Of a stretch of DNA of 64,000 nt, positions 44,001 to 55,927 are shown piece after piece. The position numbers were made by a program, and so were the translations under genes. The notes under the pieces are model-generated. The model had not been told where the DNA came from. It was given only the letters and a program-made list of their open reading frames with translations, and did no database searches. How positions within the stretch are numbered: the first letter of the stretch is position 1; the number at the start of each line of letters is the position of its first letter. Origin of the DNA: Rhyacophila brunnea (Eukaryota; Arthropoda; Insecta; Trichoptera; Rhyacophilidae); the NCBI GenBank assembly GCA_022495005.1, contig JAGYXB010000663.1:186001-250000 (forward strand), written 5' to 3'.

Positions 44001-44816
44001 ACTCTGCTCTAGTGTTATGTATCGCCGTGTAGACTCGAAATACCAATTAGCAAAGGCTGACGCGATCGTAAATCCGCAGCGGTTTTTAATGTTCCTAAGT
44101 TACTGTTTCTTTTATCGATTTAAAAAATCTTATTAATACATTTCTAGATTTTATTAATAACTTATTATATTTATTATGTAAGTCCCAACTTCCACCCATC
44201 TTAATCTTTCTCCCAAAGAGACCCTGTATAATAAGATTTTTTTTTATTAGTTTAGTTTTTATTGAGTACATAGTTGCCGATTATCAATAAGCTATTAGTA
44301 TAGGATTTATCAACAGTTATTATATTTGCATATATATATATATCATTTCAAATTTGACGTACATAGTCTATTGTCATAGTAAAATTAGTCATGTAATCGT
44401 TAAACAATCTGTTTAATCTAGCTTAATCTACATATTATGACCTTAAAGGTTAATTTATTTTGTGGGATGTTTATTTACCAAAAAACCATCTAGGATCAAA
44501 TACCGTGATACCTTTGTAGTATATTAATGTTTTTTTCAACAAACTTACAAATAATAAATTATTTATGTTTATTCACTATATGTTTAGTAAATTAGAAATT
44601 TTAAACCTTCACAACAAGACATTTAAAATAAAAAAAATAGTATAACCAGTATAAAAAACAAAGAAATAGATAAGTACAGGATTAGAAAAACAGTATAAAG
44701 AGTAAATACAAAAATTATAAAGTAGAGATATGGAAGTACACCGAACGAGCTAAGTAGACCCTATTTTACGAATGCATCAATTACAATTAGTTTTGATTGA
44801 TTTTTTTTTTTTTAGA
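44001..44816. other. AT-rich stretch, no gene seen
   Basis: A short (AT)n run lies at about 44331-44342. At 44210-44222 CTCCCAAAGAGA echoes the LINE 3' UTR at 8456, which is too short to call. Confidence 0.3.
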
Positions 44817-44995
44817 ATTATTAATAACCATGTCCTTGCTTTTTCGTACAAGGTGGTTGTTAGTAATTTTGAACAATCACAAACACCCAGGCTTTGAGAA
44901 AACACATAAATATTTTTGTCATGACCGGGAATCGAACCCAGAACTCTCGGGTGGAAGGCCAGCGCCAGTTCTGATTGATTAGGTCATTCGAGTCA
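44817..44995 (-). mobile_element. SINE family A copy
   Basis: On the minus strand the head carries AGAACTGGCGCTGGCCTTCC and a good box B, TGGGTTCGATTCCCGGTCAT. The body TCTCAAAGCCTGGGTGTTTG and ATTACTAACAACCACC is close to 60639-60774. Confidence 0.75.
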
Positions 44996-45413
44996 TGAAC
45001 AACAATATTTATCCTTGAATGCGTTCACGGAGAACATTCTGAATCTTTCCTGTACAGTGGTCATGAATTAATCTTTTTAAAGACATACAAACTTATCTAG
45101 GAATAGGATGGGGGGAGCCACTGTCGCAAACTACCCAATCAAGACTCGCAACTGGACAGAATCTGACATTTGAATAATTTTCAAAATGGCGTCCATATGG
45201 TTTTTCGTAGTTCCATTTTTGACCGTTATTCAGATATGTTTGTAGGACTGAAACCATGATGTCTTCAGTCAGTCATTACTTATTCGCGTGGAAGATGATG
45301 TATGACTGATTAACGGGTCTCATATAGTTTAAATCAGCAGTACATAAACTTCGCACGTCTATTCAGCAATCTCAGCTTCTCATACAAGAGTTTACAAATT
45401 TCGATTTTTGGTT

Positions 45414-45490
45414 ATGTCACAATATATTTTTGTAATATTTTCAAGTCTGGGTGTTTTTATTATTAATTCACTGCTACTATTACACACCGG
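45414..45490 (+). mobile_element. SINE family A, 3' body fragment
   Basis: GTCACAATATATTTTTGTAA then TTTTCAAGTCTGGGTGTTTTTA and a CTACTATTACAC block follow the family A body. The head is missing. Confidence 0.4.
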
Positions 45491-45759
45491 CTATGGATTT
45501 TAGTGTTTTGGAAGGCCGCAAAAAACTATCCAGGGAATTGTTGTGTTGTATCAATTTTCTCTAACTGATAAGCGGATATGGTACAAGAAGAAAAAGAAAA
45601 ATAAGACTACGCAAAAGTTATTGGGACTCATGGCTCGTTGTAGTGCTAAAATATATCATTTATTCATGGAGTATTCGATGGTTTTTTATATATACGTTTC
45701 GTCCAACTAACGAACGTATGACCACGACCTAATCAAGTAGCTAATCCCTTTCGCTTATA

Positions 45760-46040
45760 CCAGGGCCGAAAGTCGGTGCTATTTCGTAGCAGGGTGTAGA
45801 GGCTCAGCCGCCTCCCCACCCACCCACTGCACAAAACGATAAGTGCATCTGCCGCCCACGCCAGCGGCCGGGAAGAGTGGGCGGGAATTACCCGGCGGGC
45901 GCGAATGGAACGGGGTTTTCCCGACATTGATCGATGTGCGTCTTCTTTCAGGCTCGTGTGCTATCACAACGTGTAAATAGTGCAGCGGGCGGTACGACGG
46001 AAATGAGTGGTGGTGCAGGCGGCAAAATGCACTTGTCCGT
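45760..46040. other. GC-rich island
   Basis: Words such as CGCCCACGCCAGCGGCCGGG and GAATTACCCGGCGGGCGCG contrast sharply with the surroundings. Two overlapping minus-strand openings (62 and 64 codons) are Arg/Pro-rich and unrecognised. It could be the 5' region of a retrotransposon or an old exon. Confidence 0.25.
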
Positions 46041-47119
46041 GTTTAAAATTAGAATTTTTAGACCAAGAGAAAGAATTCATTAATAATAAACTACAAAACG
46101 GCAACCATCTACTTATTCATTCAGTTAACTTTAATATTATGACTAGCTACCCGGTATTACTTGCTGTAAGAGAAAAGATGCCACTGTGATGGCCAAATCA
46201 TTGGTTTAAAAGATGTCATTAATGGTATAGCAGATAGCTGAATGCAACCGATGAGTAAAATTAGTTTTGAAATTGGAATATGGTGCGTTCTTTCAAATTT
46301 GGAATTGTCCATCAAAATATTATACAACGTTGTTATACAATGTTGTATGTATGGAAAACATTTTAAAAATATATCAACCCAATTCAGCCGTCCAACGCAG
46401 AGTAGAAATCGTTAGATTCGGCTTAATAATTGAGTCACAGGTTTAAATCATGCGGTTAATTTGAATTTTCAGATTGTTTTGTATTCAATCTTTGGGTAAT
46501 ACCTACATAGATTTAATGAGAATAACCGAGTATCGTAAAAAAAACCTCTATGTTGTGTAATATCATTATTTATAATTACATAATCGCAAAGCTAATTTAT
46601 TATTTTAATTCATGACTTTTGAAGCTGATAATTCAATAACAATTATTAGAATAGACTATTAGACAAAATTTCTTGTGATGGTTTTTTAATTTTCATAGTA
46701 GTTTTTATATATTTTCTTCCCCCTCTCGTCAATTTAAACATTTTAATAAACCCTGAAACAGTAACTTGTGTAGGTAGCATTGGATTATCCTTCTAAACTA
46801 TAATGATATAATAAGCGCTCATGAATAGTTAGTTAGGTATAATGATAAATATGCACAGGAAGGACAGATTCTTTGGCATTGCGGCCACGACGAAATCACG
46901 TTGGAATGGTGTTAATGTCATTTAAAAGTAACGATACCAACACCTAAATGAATCGCGTGCACTGCCATAAGACTCTGACACCATTCTACATAGGTACTAC
47001 ACGAAAAAAATCCTTTTCATTTTATAATTATTATAAAACATGTGCCGTATTCTCCGCATGTATGGATGAACCACCACTGGTAGATGAGTTGTTTACATTA
47101 ATATACACAAAATAACATT
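46041..47119. other. No gene; weak tRNA-like head
   Basis: At 46400-46460 GATTCGGCTTAATAATTGAG and CACAGGTTTAAATCATGCG form a weak box A / box B pair of the family C kind. Nothing else was recognised. Confidence 0.3.
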
Positions 47120-47551
47120 CTAGTAATTTATTTATTTAAGAAAACAAAATATTGTGGACATAACAAATCTAAATTCAAGACGTTCACAACATGAGATTTA
47201 CATTATAACAAATATTACCCTCACAAGAGAGGATATGAGAATAATTATACAGAAAACTAAACTTTCGAATAAAAAATAAACTGCACGTCAATAAAAATGT
47301 ATACGTCTTTGGGGAGCGCATTGACTAGTCTTGCACCCCTCGCTAATGGTGCCTGAGGCTTGATACGAGGATACGGTTCCGACCCAGAATAAATCATGGC
47401 TGCGAGCACGTAGGTAATTGACAGCCGCATGTAAATTCAAATTCATTAGGACACCAGGATTAGAAGCCATCCCTCGCGATATCAGGCAAATGTTTCTCAA
47501 GAGAGTGAAAAGTAAGCCTGCCTTGTAGAAAGGCAGTCGGAAAATATTCAT
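47120..47551 (-). mobile_element. Possible retrotransposon 3' end with ORF tail
   Basis: On the minus strand an 87-codon frame (47288-47551) includes FRLPFYKAGLLFTLLRN and VNYLRARSHDLFWVGT. It is followed by about 170 bp ending in a T-rich plus-strand edge. The last part (AAATATTGTGGACATAACAA, AAGACGTTCACAAC) is shared with 30835-30890, which suggests a common 3' UTR. I do not recognise the protein; the idea that it is a non-LTR tail rests on layout only. Confidence 0.35.
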
Positions 47552-48461
47552 TTGACGAATTACCGAAAGGAAAATATGTTCAAATAGCTTATAAAATATT
47601 TTTCTTGGATGATTTCGTTAAATGAGATGAATTGACCAATTATGTACTGATTATGATGAAAGTATAATATAAATACGTTGGAAACATATGATAATATATT
47701 TTATAAGTGTGTAAAATTGAGCTTATGGTGTACATACGTAGACAAATCGTCTAGTGAAGATTTATTAGAGTCGTTTTTCGTCTAGTCTAGATTCTCAAGT
47801 CAAGTTCTAGTCTAGTCTAGATGTAAAATGCTTCGGTCCATCCGATAACTTGACATGCAATGGAAGCTCGCAACGAACTTCCAAAGCGAAATCCTTCTCA
47901 GATGACTATCACAAATTTGAGAGTCTTTGTTCGTTAAATTATATATTTTTCCTTGAGTATATGCGATGTTTCATTATTCCCAGTATACGAAAATAGTGGT
48001 TATACAATCAAAACGATAATAAATCATATATTTCAAATATCTTGCCAGATAAATATCAGAATTTGGGAAACTTTATACTTTATTATATATGCATAATTGT
48101 TATATTACTTTATTATATTTATTATTAATAATGCAATAATTGATGTATTATCGATATAATTCAAAGTAAATAAAAAAAAACAAAATCTAAAGTTTAATAT
48201 TACCACGATATACCTAGTAAGTAAAACAAACCTGACGATTATAGCTATTATTTCTCTAACATTTAACGCAAACGTTTTGTACTTAGTTTTCAATGGGTTA
48301 TAGAATAACTTCTGAAGTTTGGATAAGTATAAAATATAGTACATATTATTATTATATAAAATACTCAATACTCACATACATATCATATAGTATCTCTCGG
48401 TTGAAAGAATCATATTATAAATGTCTTTAATGGAAATAAATGTGTTGATTTTATTAGGTCG
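47552..48461. other. AT-rich stretch, no gene seen
   Basis: At 47780-47822 GTCTAGTCTAGA occurs twice, separated by about 20 bp, in a small local repeat. No gene was seen. Confidence 0.35.
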
Positions 48462-48906
48462 TATTCTTATTTGTCCGGTGGTTGTTTATCCAGTACAAAT
48501 ATTGCAATCGATTTTTAACTAACTTCCCGACTAGCTAGACATTTGAAACTTTCAGAATATTTATCAGAACACGATGCCAATGCATTTTTAATCCTTTTGG
48601 CCATCTTTAAGTAGAATTGAATTAACTTTTAGTTAATTCTGTTTTGTATGAAAAGTTATTTCGACACCATTATTGGTTGCTAGGGGTCTGGGGTCCTAGC
48701 AACTGAATTATTAATATATACGTGCGTTACTATGGAAATCAATATGAAATGTCAAAAGGACATTTCAGTATTCTATATTTATTCAATATTTCTATCAAGC
48801 ACAATTTTTTTGATCGTTTAAGCTAGTCAAGTCAAGTTTATATGATTCAACAGAAAATTTAAAAACGTTGTAAATAAAAAGTTCTTTTTATCTTGTAATT
48901 ATTTTT
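48462..48906. repeat. Dispersed ~400 bp repeat, copy 2
   Basis: It is nearly identical to 6216-6621 from CGTATTCTTATTTGTCCGG to CTTGTAATTATT, in the same orientation. It has about 50 bp more than copy 1 after TGTCAAAAGG. With two copies 42 kb apart this is a dispersed element or an old duplication. Confidence 0.8.
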
Positions 48907-50804
48907 TATTTCACTCTTATATCTTCTTAAAATTTTCTAGTGTTACAGAATCGGACTATGAATAAAATAATAACTAGGTACATTTTACATATTTTTTTCA
49001 AAAACAAACAAACTTAATAATATTTGATGCTTTTCTGTTTGCATGTTTGCTATCTAATGTTCACTATGTAGGTACTTTGTTTGTAGGTTTTTAGAGATAA
49101 ACTAAGTAATTAATATTGATTGAAGATAAATCTAAATAATTGTGTTTAGTAACATAATATTAGATTATTTCTTTTATTTTTCGACAATGGATCTAATAAA
49201 TTTAATATATTATCATTTGCACACAAGAATATGTAAATCAAATAACATTTATGAAATCAGAAAATAATTATTTAGTTAAGTACATTCTCAAAGTAGTTTA
49301 TTATTTTAATAGTTACATATTTTTTCATCTACTTGAATAATGAATTGAGTTTTAAAGCCCATCGTTGCTTTTGTTTTATAATGGAAATAATATAATTAAA
49401 TTATCATGTATTAATTAATTTAATATGGAATAAATTTCTGGTTAATAAAGCTATGTAATATGAATTTTGGGCTTTGTTTGATTGCACTAATTTGGCTTGC
49501 AGGAACTATTCAGTTTGAATAAAGGAGCTTTTGGGCAGAGCTTTTCAATTAAGTGAACTTTGAATCTCATTTATTTTTAATGTGTACAATAGGATGTTAC
49601 TTAGTATTTACCACATATAAAAATATTGTTTGTATTGTGTGTTTTGCTCACATCGTAAACTTTGCCATGTATCAGTACCTATTTTTAAATGTGAGTTTGT
49701 GTAGAATTGTAACTATTGTCAATACTGTATGGTGGGGGTTGAATGGGAGGCATGAAAAAAGTATAGTTGGTATAATTTTAAATTAGTGTTGAGAAGATGG
49801 GGTGGGATTTTTACGATGTGATAACTTATTTTATAAATTATACGATAGAATACCGAATCTTTTGAAAAATCTTTTTTATTATTTTGAATTTTCAATGTCC
49901 AATATATCTTTAATTAATACTAAATGCAATATTATGTAATAGGTAGGTTTATATTTCACATACTTGATAAAAAAAAATAAGTCCTGCTTTTGTCCGCTAC
50001 AATGGAAGAGCCAACACCAATAAAGAGAATACAAGTTTATTATTATCTCGGGAAGTATATTTAAAATTACTGTTTTTCTATGTTTATTGTGGTCTACCAA
50101 CAATACCAGTCATAGAACTATACAATATTTATGAATATGAAATTAATGAATAAGCGATGGTTTTAATAACAGTCAGAAACAGAAAGTATAATTAATTTAA
50201 ACAGTTATTAAGATTAGCATTACAGTGGATGGAGAAATTAAAATTGTGTACAAGAAAAAAACATTTGGTAATAAAAAATTGAATTTATGAGTGACAAAAA
50301 CAAAGGAAAATTATCATTTTTGCTCTAAAATTTAGGATATGGTCAGTGAAAATAATGGGTATTGTACGCGAATAAAGCCTTTAGATATATAACTAATAAA
50401 ACATTATTGCATTTACAAAATAAAAATACCGAAAAACAAAAAAATAAGAGATATAGTAATGTAAAAATAGGTATCGTTCGTATTTGATATTAGTTTGAAG
50501 AGAGTTGGAGTACCCTGATCCAGACGACTGCCAACCGGCCGCTGATACTGCATCAAGTCCTCGAGTCTGCCCGCATTAATCTTATCGGTTTTATGAGAAC
50601 GAACCGAACAGCTGTTCCAACGTTTATTATTAGAAAATAAATCTACTACCAACCACCAACAGAGTAGAGATCACACATGTAATAAATTAATGTTATTTTT
50701 TAACTTATTTGATTGTTTCATTATTATATTTTTCCATTTATTCTTTTTTCTAGCACTAAAACAGGCCACGATGCACATTTAAAGTAGTGTAGTAGTAGTT
50801 TTGA
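48907..50804. other. AT-rich stretch, no gene seen
   Basis: No tRNA-like box, inverted repeat or coding-like frame was recognised in nearly 2 kb. Confidence 0.35.
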
Positions 50805-50920
50805 AAGACTTTCAGAAACACCCAGCCTTATATAACCCTAAATTACATTGATGTACTGTAACATCACTGTGAATAATTGAATCCGAAACCTCTGGTATTA
50901 GAAGTCAGCGCCTTGCTCAT
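50805..50920 (-). mobile_element. SINE family A, degenerate copy
   Basis: TTCAGAAACACCCAGCCTTA is the reverse of the family A body word CAAAGCCTGGGTGTTTG. A decayed box B region (GAATCCGAAACCTCTGG) and GTCAGCGCCTTGC from the head follow at the expected distance. Confidence 0.5.
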
Positions 50921-51927
50921 TTTTTGGGTACGAGGGTAGCGTTGTATAGTAATTTACTTATTCTAGATGTAGATATACCAGATATGTATGAATATAAAAG
51001 TAAGATATTCGCGAAATCAATTTGTTATTCTAGTAAAATTATGTTTATTATAAAGAAGAAGAAAAAAGAATTTTTGCTTACTGATAATTACCGGCATTTT
51101 TTTAAGATGGCCAAAAAATATACATTTTACATTTATTATCTGTGTAAGATAAATTATTATATATAATAAAAATAATAAAACTATCGACTGAGGGTACTTG
51201 ATAGAATTTGCGACCCAGACTTTGCCTTTTGGTATCTTAAAGCACTGTGCGCACTTACCAGTGGTAAATGCATACTGACAACGAATACCGTTAATTCTCG
51301 TTAAATTAATTTAATAAAAGATAGAAAAACCTTATTACCTACCTATCTAGAATAGGCTCATATATAAATATGTTTTTTTTTAATATTTGAAGTATTTGTA
51401 AAAACCCGTACTAAATACATGAGATACCCACTAATAATTACAACTTCTTAATTAAAATAATAATTCGTTGTACAAAACCGTGTCCAATATGCGAAGTCAA
51501 TTATAATAATTAATACATATCCACATAAAGTAGAAATGGGAAGTATCGAATCAACACTATTTATTTAATATTAAATCTCAAACAGAAACATATAAATTCA
51601 CAGATAAAATCAACCGCAATGCAATCTTTTTGAAAGGTATTTTTCCTTTTCACAGTATTTTGTAGTATATATTTTTAAGGAAACTGTGAAAATGCGGTGT
51701 ATTAAGAATAAACAGAAGTAATTCTCAACGACGTTAATATGCTTTAAAAACTAAAAACAATCTATGGACATGTCGTTCGACTAGTGACTACGAGTAAAAC
51801 ACGCTCCCTTATTACAGCCTTGCATGCATGCATATTTCAAAATCTCGATAAGTACTAGTCCTGTGCAGCAGCCGGTCTAATTCCTACGTACTCCGTAGTA
51901 TGGCAGGCAGCGTCCGTAGAATATTGC
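50921..51927. other. AT-rich stretch, no gene seen
   Basis: No feature was recognised. The 80-codon plus opening at 50924-51166 is Lys/Ile/Tyr-rich, as expected by chance in such DNA. Confidence 0.3.
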
Positions 51928-52003
51928 CTGGCGTCGGGACGAGAGCGTGGCGTCGTTAAGAGCGTCGCGGCGCTCCTTCTACGTGACTTGCAGCCTGCAG
52001 TCC
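51928..52003. repeat. GC-rich ~75 bp repeat, copy 1
   Basis: CTGGCGTCG, GCGTGGCGTCGTTAAG and AGCGTCGCGGCGCTCCT recur in order at 54956-55035 (CTGGCGTCG, ACGTGGCATCGTTAGG, AGCGTCGCGGTGCTGCT). Both are GC islands in AT-rich DNA. The class is unknown. Confidence 0.5.
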
Positions 52004-52489
52004 ACGCCATTAAACTAACAAATGTCAAGAATTTTGGCTATATTTTTATTTTTCCATGTAAATCTATGTCAAATTTGAATGATTATTTTACTTTTGTCCT
52101 AATATAAAACCCGACATTAAATCGTCGTCGAATATTAGTTAATATTATCAATATATTGAAATTAAAACAACTTAAAGTGAATTATATATTTTCACCATAT
52201 TTCAAATATGCTCTCCGGGAGGCGATGGAGCCCAATGTAGGGAACGTTGTAATACGTAAGGGCGAGTGCAAGCTTTCTTGAGAGGTACAAAATAATACAA
52301 ATTGGGATCTCTATCCTTCACTGCTGTGTAATATTATTATGTAATAATCACATGACATGCAAAGTTTATGAGAAGAACAATATAATATCGTATTTAAATA
52401 TTTTTAAGAGAGGATATTTTTTGTTTGTATAAGGAAAAACATCGCACTCTAAGTAGTTTTTACCGAACAATTTTTAATGACCATTTTAA

Positions 52490-53216
52490 GGGGATACGGA
52501 TTAAGGGCGGACGTGCTAAGCGTGGGTCAAAATGGAGCTTTTTTTCTATTTTCAAAGCATGAATGATGAAAGCATGAATTCCATGATATCCAGACATACC
52601 TTAAACGTTGTAGCTAATCTATTTAAATAATTTTGAAGCCTTATTAGCCTTTATATTTATTTTAAACATTTTGATGACTGCATAAAGTATTTTATTACAT
52701 AAAATAGTATTCTTTTAAACCTCTCGCTCTAATGTTTTAGAATATACCTAGTCATATTTCAGTACATAACTGTGCAGTGGTAAATCTTGCCGATTTTTTG
52801 AATAATAAAATGCCTAATTCTTGTCAAATTTGGGATCACAGAGATTATCAATATAATTTTTTATCGTAAATATTTTACTAAAATTATCTCATCATAAATT
52901 ATACTGATGGTTTTATAAATGCGTTTAAAAATTAATAAATGTAAAAAATCTTAACACCACCATTCATATACTGAAATATGACTATATTCTAAAACATTAG
53001 AGCGAGAGGTTTGAAAGAATAATATTTTATGTAATAAAAATACTTTATGCACTCATCAAATGTTTAAAATATATTAAGATATATAATATAATATAAAGAT
53101 ATTAAGGCTTCAAAATTATATAAATAGATTATCTACAACGTTTAAGGTATGTCCAGGATCATGATTTGAAAATAGAACAAAAGCTCCATTTTTACATACG
53201 CTGAGGATGTCCCCCC
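52490..53216. mobile_element. TTAA-flanked element with ~270 bp inverted arms
   Basis: TTAA lies at both ends (52486-52489 and 53217-53220), followed inward by GGGG. The arms share CAAAATGGAGCTTTTTTTCT, TTAAACGTTGTAGCTAATCT, AATTTTGAAGCCTTA and CCTCTCGCTCTAATGTTTTAG in inverted orientation, around a unique centre (about 52760-52960). It is non-coding. TTAA duplication points to piggyBac-type integration, although the GGG polarity is opposite to the classic termini. A rearranged second copy is at 53780-54675. Confidence 0.85.
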
Positions 53217-53457
53217 TTAAATATATCACGCTCTAAACCTACACGAAGGTGGCAGGTACAAAAATAATTGGGAAACTTAAGCTTAACATTATCAAAACAG
53301 GATTTTAATGCTTTCAGACATTGTTGCCAAACAATGATCTATTTGATATTTTTTTTTGTGGACTCCTATCATAGTATACAGTTGAAGCTGAAGACCTAGG
53401 ATAAGAAGAGATGGATAAAGTTCTCGGAAAAGGTTAAGACTCCGTTATTAAAGCCAC
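53217..53457. other. No feature seen
   Basis: A short AT-rich spacer lies between the TTAA element and the hexanucleotide array. Confidence 0.3.
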
Positions 53458-53565
53458 TGATGACGATGACGATGACGGTGACGGTGACGGTGACGGTGAC
53501 GGTGACGGTGACGGTGACGGTGACGGTGACGGTGACGGTGACGGTGACGGTGACGATGATGATAT
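53458..53565. repeat. (GGTGAC)n hexanucleotide microsatellite
   Basis: About 13 near-perfect GGTGAC units (roughly 53476-53553) are flanked by GATGAC and GATGAT variants on both sides. This suggests a GATGAC ancestor in which the G-variant expanded in the centre. Clean central units indicate recent expansion by slippage. The array is out of any coding context. Confidence 0.95.
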
Positions 53566-53574
53566 GACGAATAT

Positions 53575-53665
53575 GTAGCGTAATATATGCACTTACTCGG
53601 ACAGTGGAAGTTCAAATCTCACTCAGTACAGCGTTTTTCGAGGATTTTTGCTAATAGGTATATTT
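53575..53665 (+). mobile_element. SINE family C copy beside the microsatellite
   Basis: GTAGCGTAATATATGCACTT is a degenerate box A and GGAAGTTCAAATCTCACTC a box B; TTTTTCGAGGATTTTTGCTA follows, as in 37960-37990. It starts within 10 bp of the hexanucleotide array. Confidence 0.5.
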
Positions 53666-53689
53666 TTGAACATTTTATTGTATGGTGGT

Positions 53690-53745
53690 GATGATGGTGT
53701 ATGATGGTATGAGGATGGTGATGATGATGGTGGTTATGAGGCACA
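53690..53745. repeat. GATGGT-rich simple repeat
   Basis: An impure run of GATGGT / GGTGAT units lies downstream of the main hexanucleotide array. Confidence 0.7.
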
Positions 53746-53779
53746 GACCATCAATCAATAGATAATTAATTCATCCATA

Positions 53780-54675
53780 ATAATCTTAGTGATCCCAAAT
53801 TTGACAAGAATTAGGCATTTTATTATTCAAAAAAATGGGCAAGATTTACACATTTAAAGATAATTTTAAAGACACTGATTATAAGCTATGCTATATCTAA
53901 ACACGCGCGTTGACATGATCTTACTCGCTACTTCATTTATCGTTTGTCAATTTATGGCTACGGCCGTATGCTGTAGCTCAGCCACTGGGAAATGCCAATC
54001 GAAATGGCGTATTTCAAAAAAATGCTACCTTATTCTTAGGTCAATAATTATTATAAAGCAATCGTCATTATTCGTAGAATGTTTATCAAATTTGAATAGT
54101 CAAAGATATAGCTTATAATCAGTATCTTTAACTGTGTAATTCTTGCCCATTTTTTGAATAATAAAATGCCTAATTCTTGTCAAATTTAGGATCACAGAGA
54201 TTATCAATATAATTTATTATTGTAAATATTTCACTTTAATACTTTGGACGCGGAAGACGCACACGGTGCGTAATGACCAGGTGGCCGATAGATGTAATTA
54301 ACGTGCATTTTAAAGGGGGCAATTAAAATCTCATTATCTATTCAGCAGCGAAAGCGTTCATAATGTCAACATAAATTTTACTAATGGTTTTATAAATGCT
54401 TTTAAAAATTAATAAATATAAAAAATCTTAACACCACTTCACATGGACGTACTGAAATATGACTATATTCTAAAAAAATAGAGCGAGAGGTTTAAAAGAA
54501 TACTATTTTATATAATAAAAATACTGTATGTAGTCATTAAATGTTTAAAATAAATATAAATGATAATAAAGCTTCAAAATTATGTAAATAGATTATCTAC
54601 AACGTTTAAGGAATGTCCAGGATCATGCTTTGAAAATAGCATAAAAGCTCCATTTTGACGTACACTGAGCATGTC
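53780..54675. mobile_element. Rearranged second copy of the TTAA element
   Basis: The centre of the element (GACAAGAATTAGGCATTTTA with its neighbours) is present twice in opposite orientations: inverted at 53788-53890 and direct at 54095-54230. A 200 bp spacer lies between them. The right arm then continues from 54361 to about 54675 (GATTATCTACAACGTTTAAG, AAAAGCTCCATTTTGACGTA). A different repeat interrupts it at 54235-54360. The TTAA ends are missing. The spacer contains a 76-codon plus opening with no recognised domain. Confidence 0.7.
54235..54360. mobile_element. Nested repeat, CCAGGTGGCCGAT family, copy 1
   Basis: AATACTTTGGACGCGGAAGA, GTGCGTAATGACCAGGTGG and CAGCAGCGAA match 58789-58915 in the same orientation. 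It interrupts the arm of the TTAA element between TAAATATTTCAC and TTTTACTAATGG, which are close together in the 52.5 kb copy, so it is younger than that element. Confidence 0.7.
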
Positions 54676-54955
54676 CCCCCTGGTTGTGCTAATCACTTAT
54701 GCATAACATCTGTTAATATAACTACCAATGCACCAATGTCCATTTCTGCCATGTTATATAACAGTGATAATATAATAGTATGTTATAATTTTTGCGGTTC
54801 GGCAAGAGTTGTTCAGACAAAAGTAATATCAATAAAATAATATCAGTTTAAAACAAACACAATGCGAACGAAATGAAGACAGGAAGTTATCTATCTACAT
54901 ATTTAATGCGATTAATATTATTCCATTTCTGGATTCCTGTATATCAAAGATATTT

Positions 54956-55035
54956 TCTGGCGTCGCATGAAAACGTGGCATCGTTAGGAAGCGTCGCGGT
55001 GCTGCTGCAGCTAGTTTTATGCGACCTACAGCGTG
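54956..55035. repeat. GC-rich ~75 bp repeat, copy 2
   Basis: It matches 51928-52003 block by block in the same orientation, with more divergence near the 3' end. Confidence 0.5.
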
Positions 55036-55858
55036 CTTTACGAAAGCAAAAGCCTTAGAGAAATCCCTCGCAAAGTGTGCCGTTTAAACTATCCTGCATT
55101 ACCGTCACAACGAACAGCATTTATATGGTGGCACGTTAATGGAAAGTTTATACATTATGAAAAAAACAAGCGGTTACAAATTAATAACACAAAAAAATAT
55201 ATTATCGTATTTTTGTCGTCTGCTACTACTTACCTGGCACTGGGCTTTGGTCAAAGGGCCTTCAAGAATTCGTCTGGTATCATCTCCAGCATCCAATCTC
55301 ATTCAGCCCTGTCCAAAGTTAATTTAATTTATCTCATACGAGGTCGAATATGTATTCGTTAGCCTTCCAGTTATCCGAATATCATTTTTTTGTCATGAAT
55401 GACGACATAAAAGTTTATTTTCTTGGAATTTGGGACCAGATAAGTTTGTTTGGCCGAAAGTGCGATCAGCGATAGCATTCGGGACAATTTAAATGGTATA
55501 ATTTTATAATACATTTATTAAAACTTATTCTAACAAATTATTTTACAAAAATCTTACACTTAAGGCTAATGATGTTACTCTAGTCTACAATAAACTTACG
55601 AAAAAATTCACTCTTAACAAACGAATTTAAACTTATGTTGTTGATAACTAATTGTGTAGTCAACTCTGATTATATTGCTATAAGACAGCAAGAAGCTGGT
55701 ATTAAACATAGCCCTTAAGAGAAGATACCTTTAGTTAGGAGGTAACTTAAAAGGTAACATCAATAATTGTTAATCATTAACAAAATGTCCTTGTAAAACA
55801 GATATTAAAATGAATCCCTGATTGTGAATAACTAAAATAAATTAATAGTCCTTTCAAT
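55036..55858. other. No gene seen
   Basis: A 109-codon plus opening (55033-55362) overlaps another 62-codon opening and shows no recognised domain. Confidence 0.3.
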
Positions 55859-55870
55859 GAGTACCTACTG

Positions 55871-55915
55871 AGGCCCATATGATCTTATTAAGATCGGACA
55901 AGGTCAGGAATCAAA
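55871..55915 (+). mobile_element. 45 bp SINE/LINE tail insertion with 12 bp target duplication
   Basis: AGGCCCATATGATCTTATTA plus AGATCGGACAAGGTC is the 3' tail of SINE family B. It is flanked on both sides by GAGTACCTACTG (55859-55870 and 55916-55927). An extreme 5' truncation with a target duplication is the signature of target-primed reverse transcription. This copy therefore inserted as the tail alone, ending AGGAATCAAA. Confidence 0.85.
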
Positions 55916-55927
55916 GAGTACCTACTG

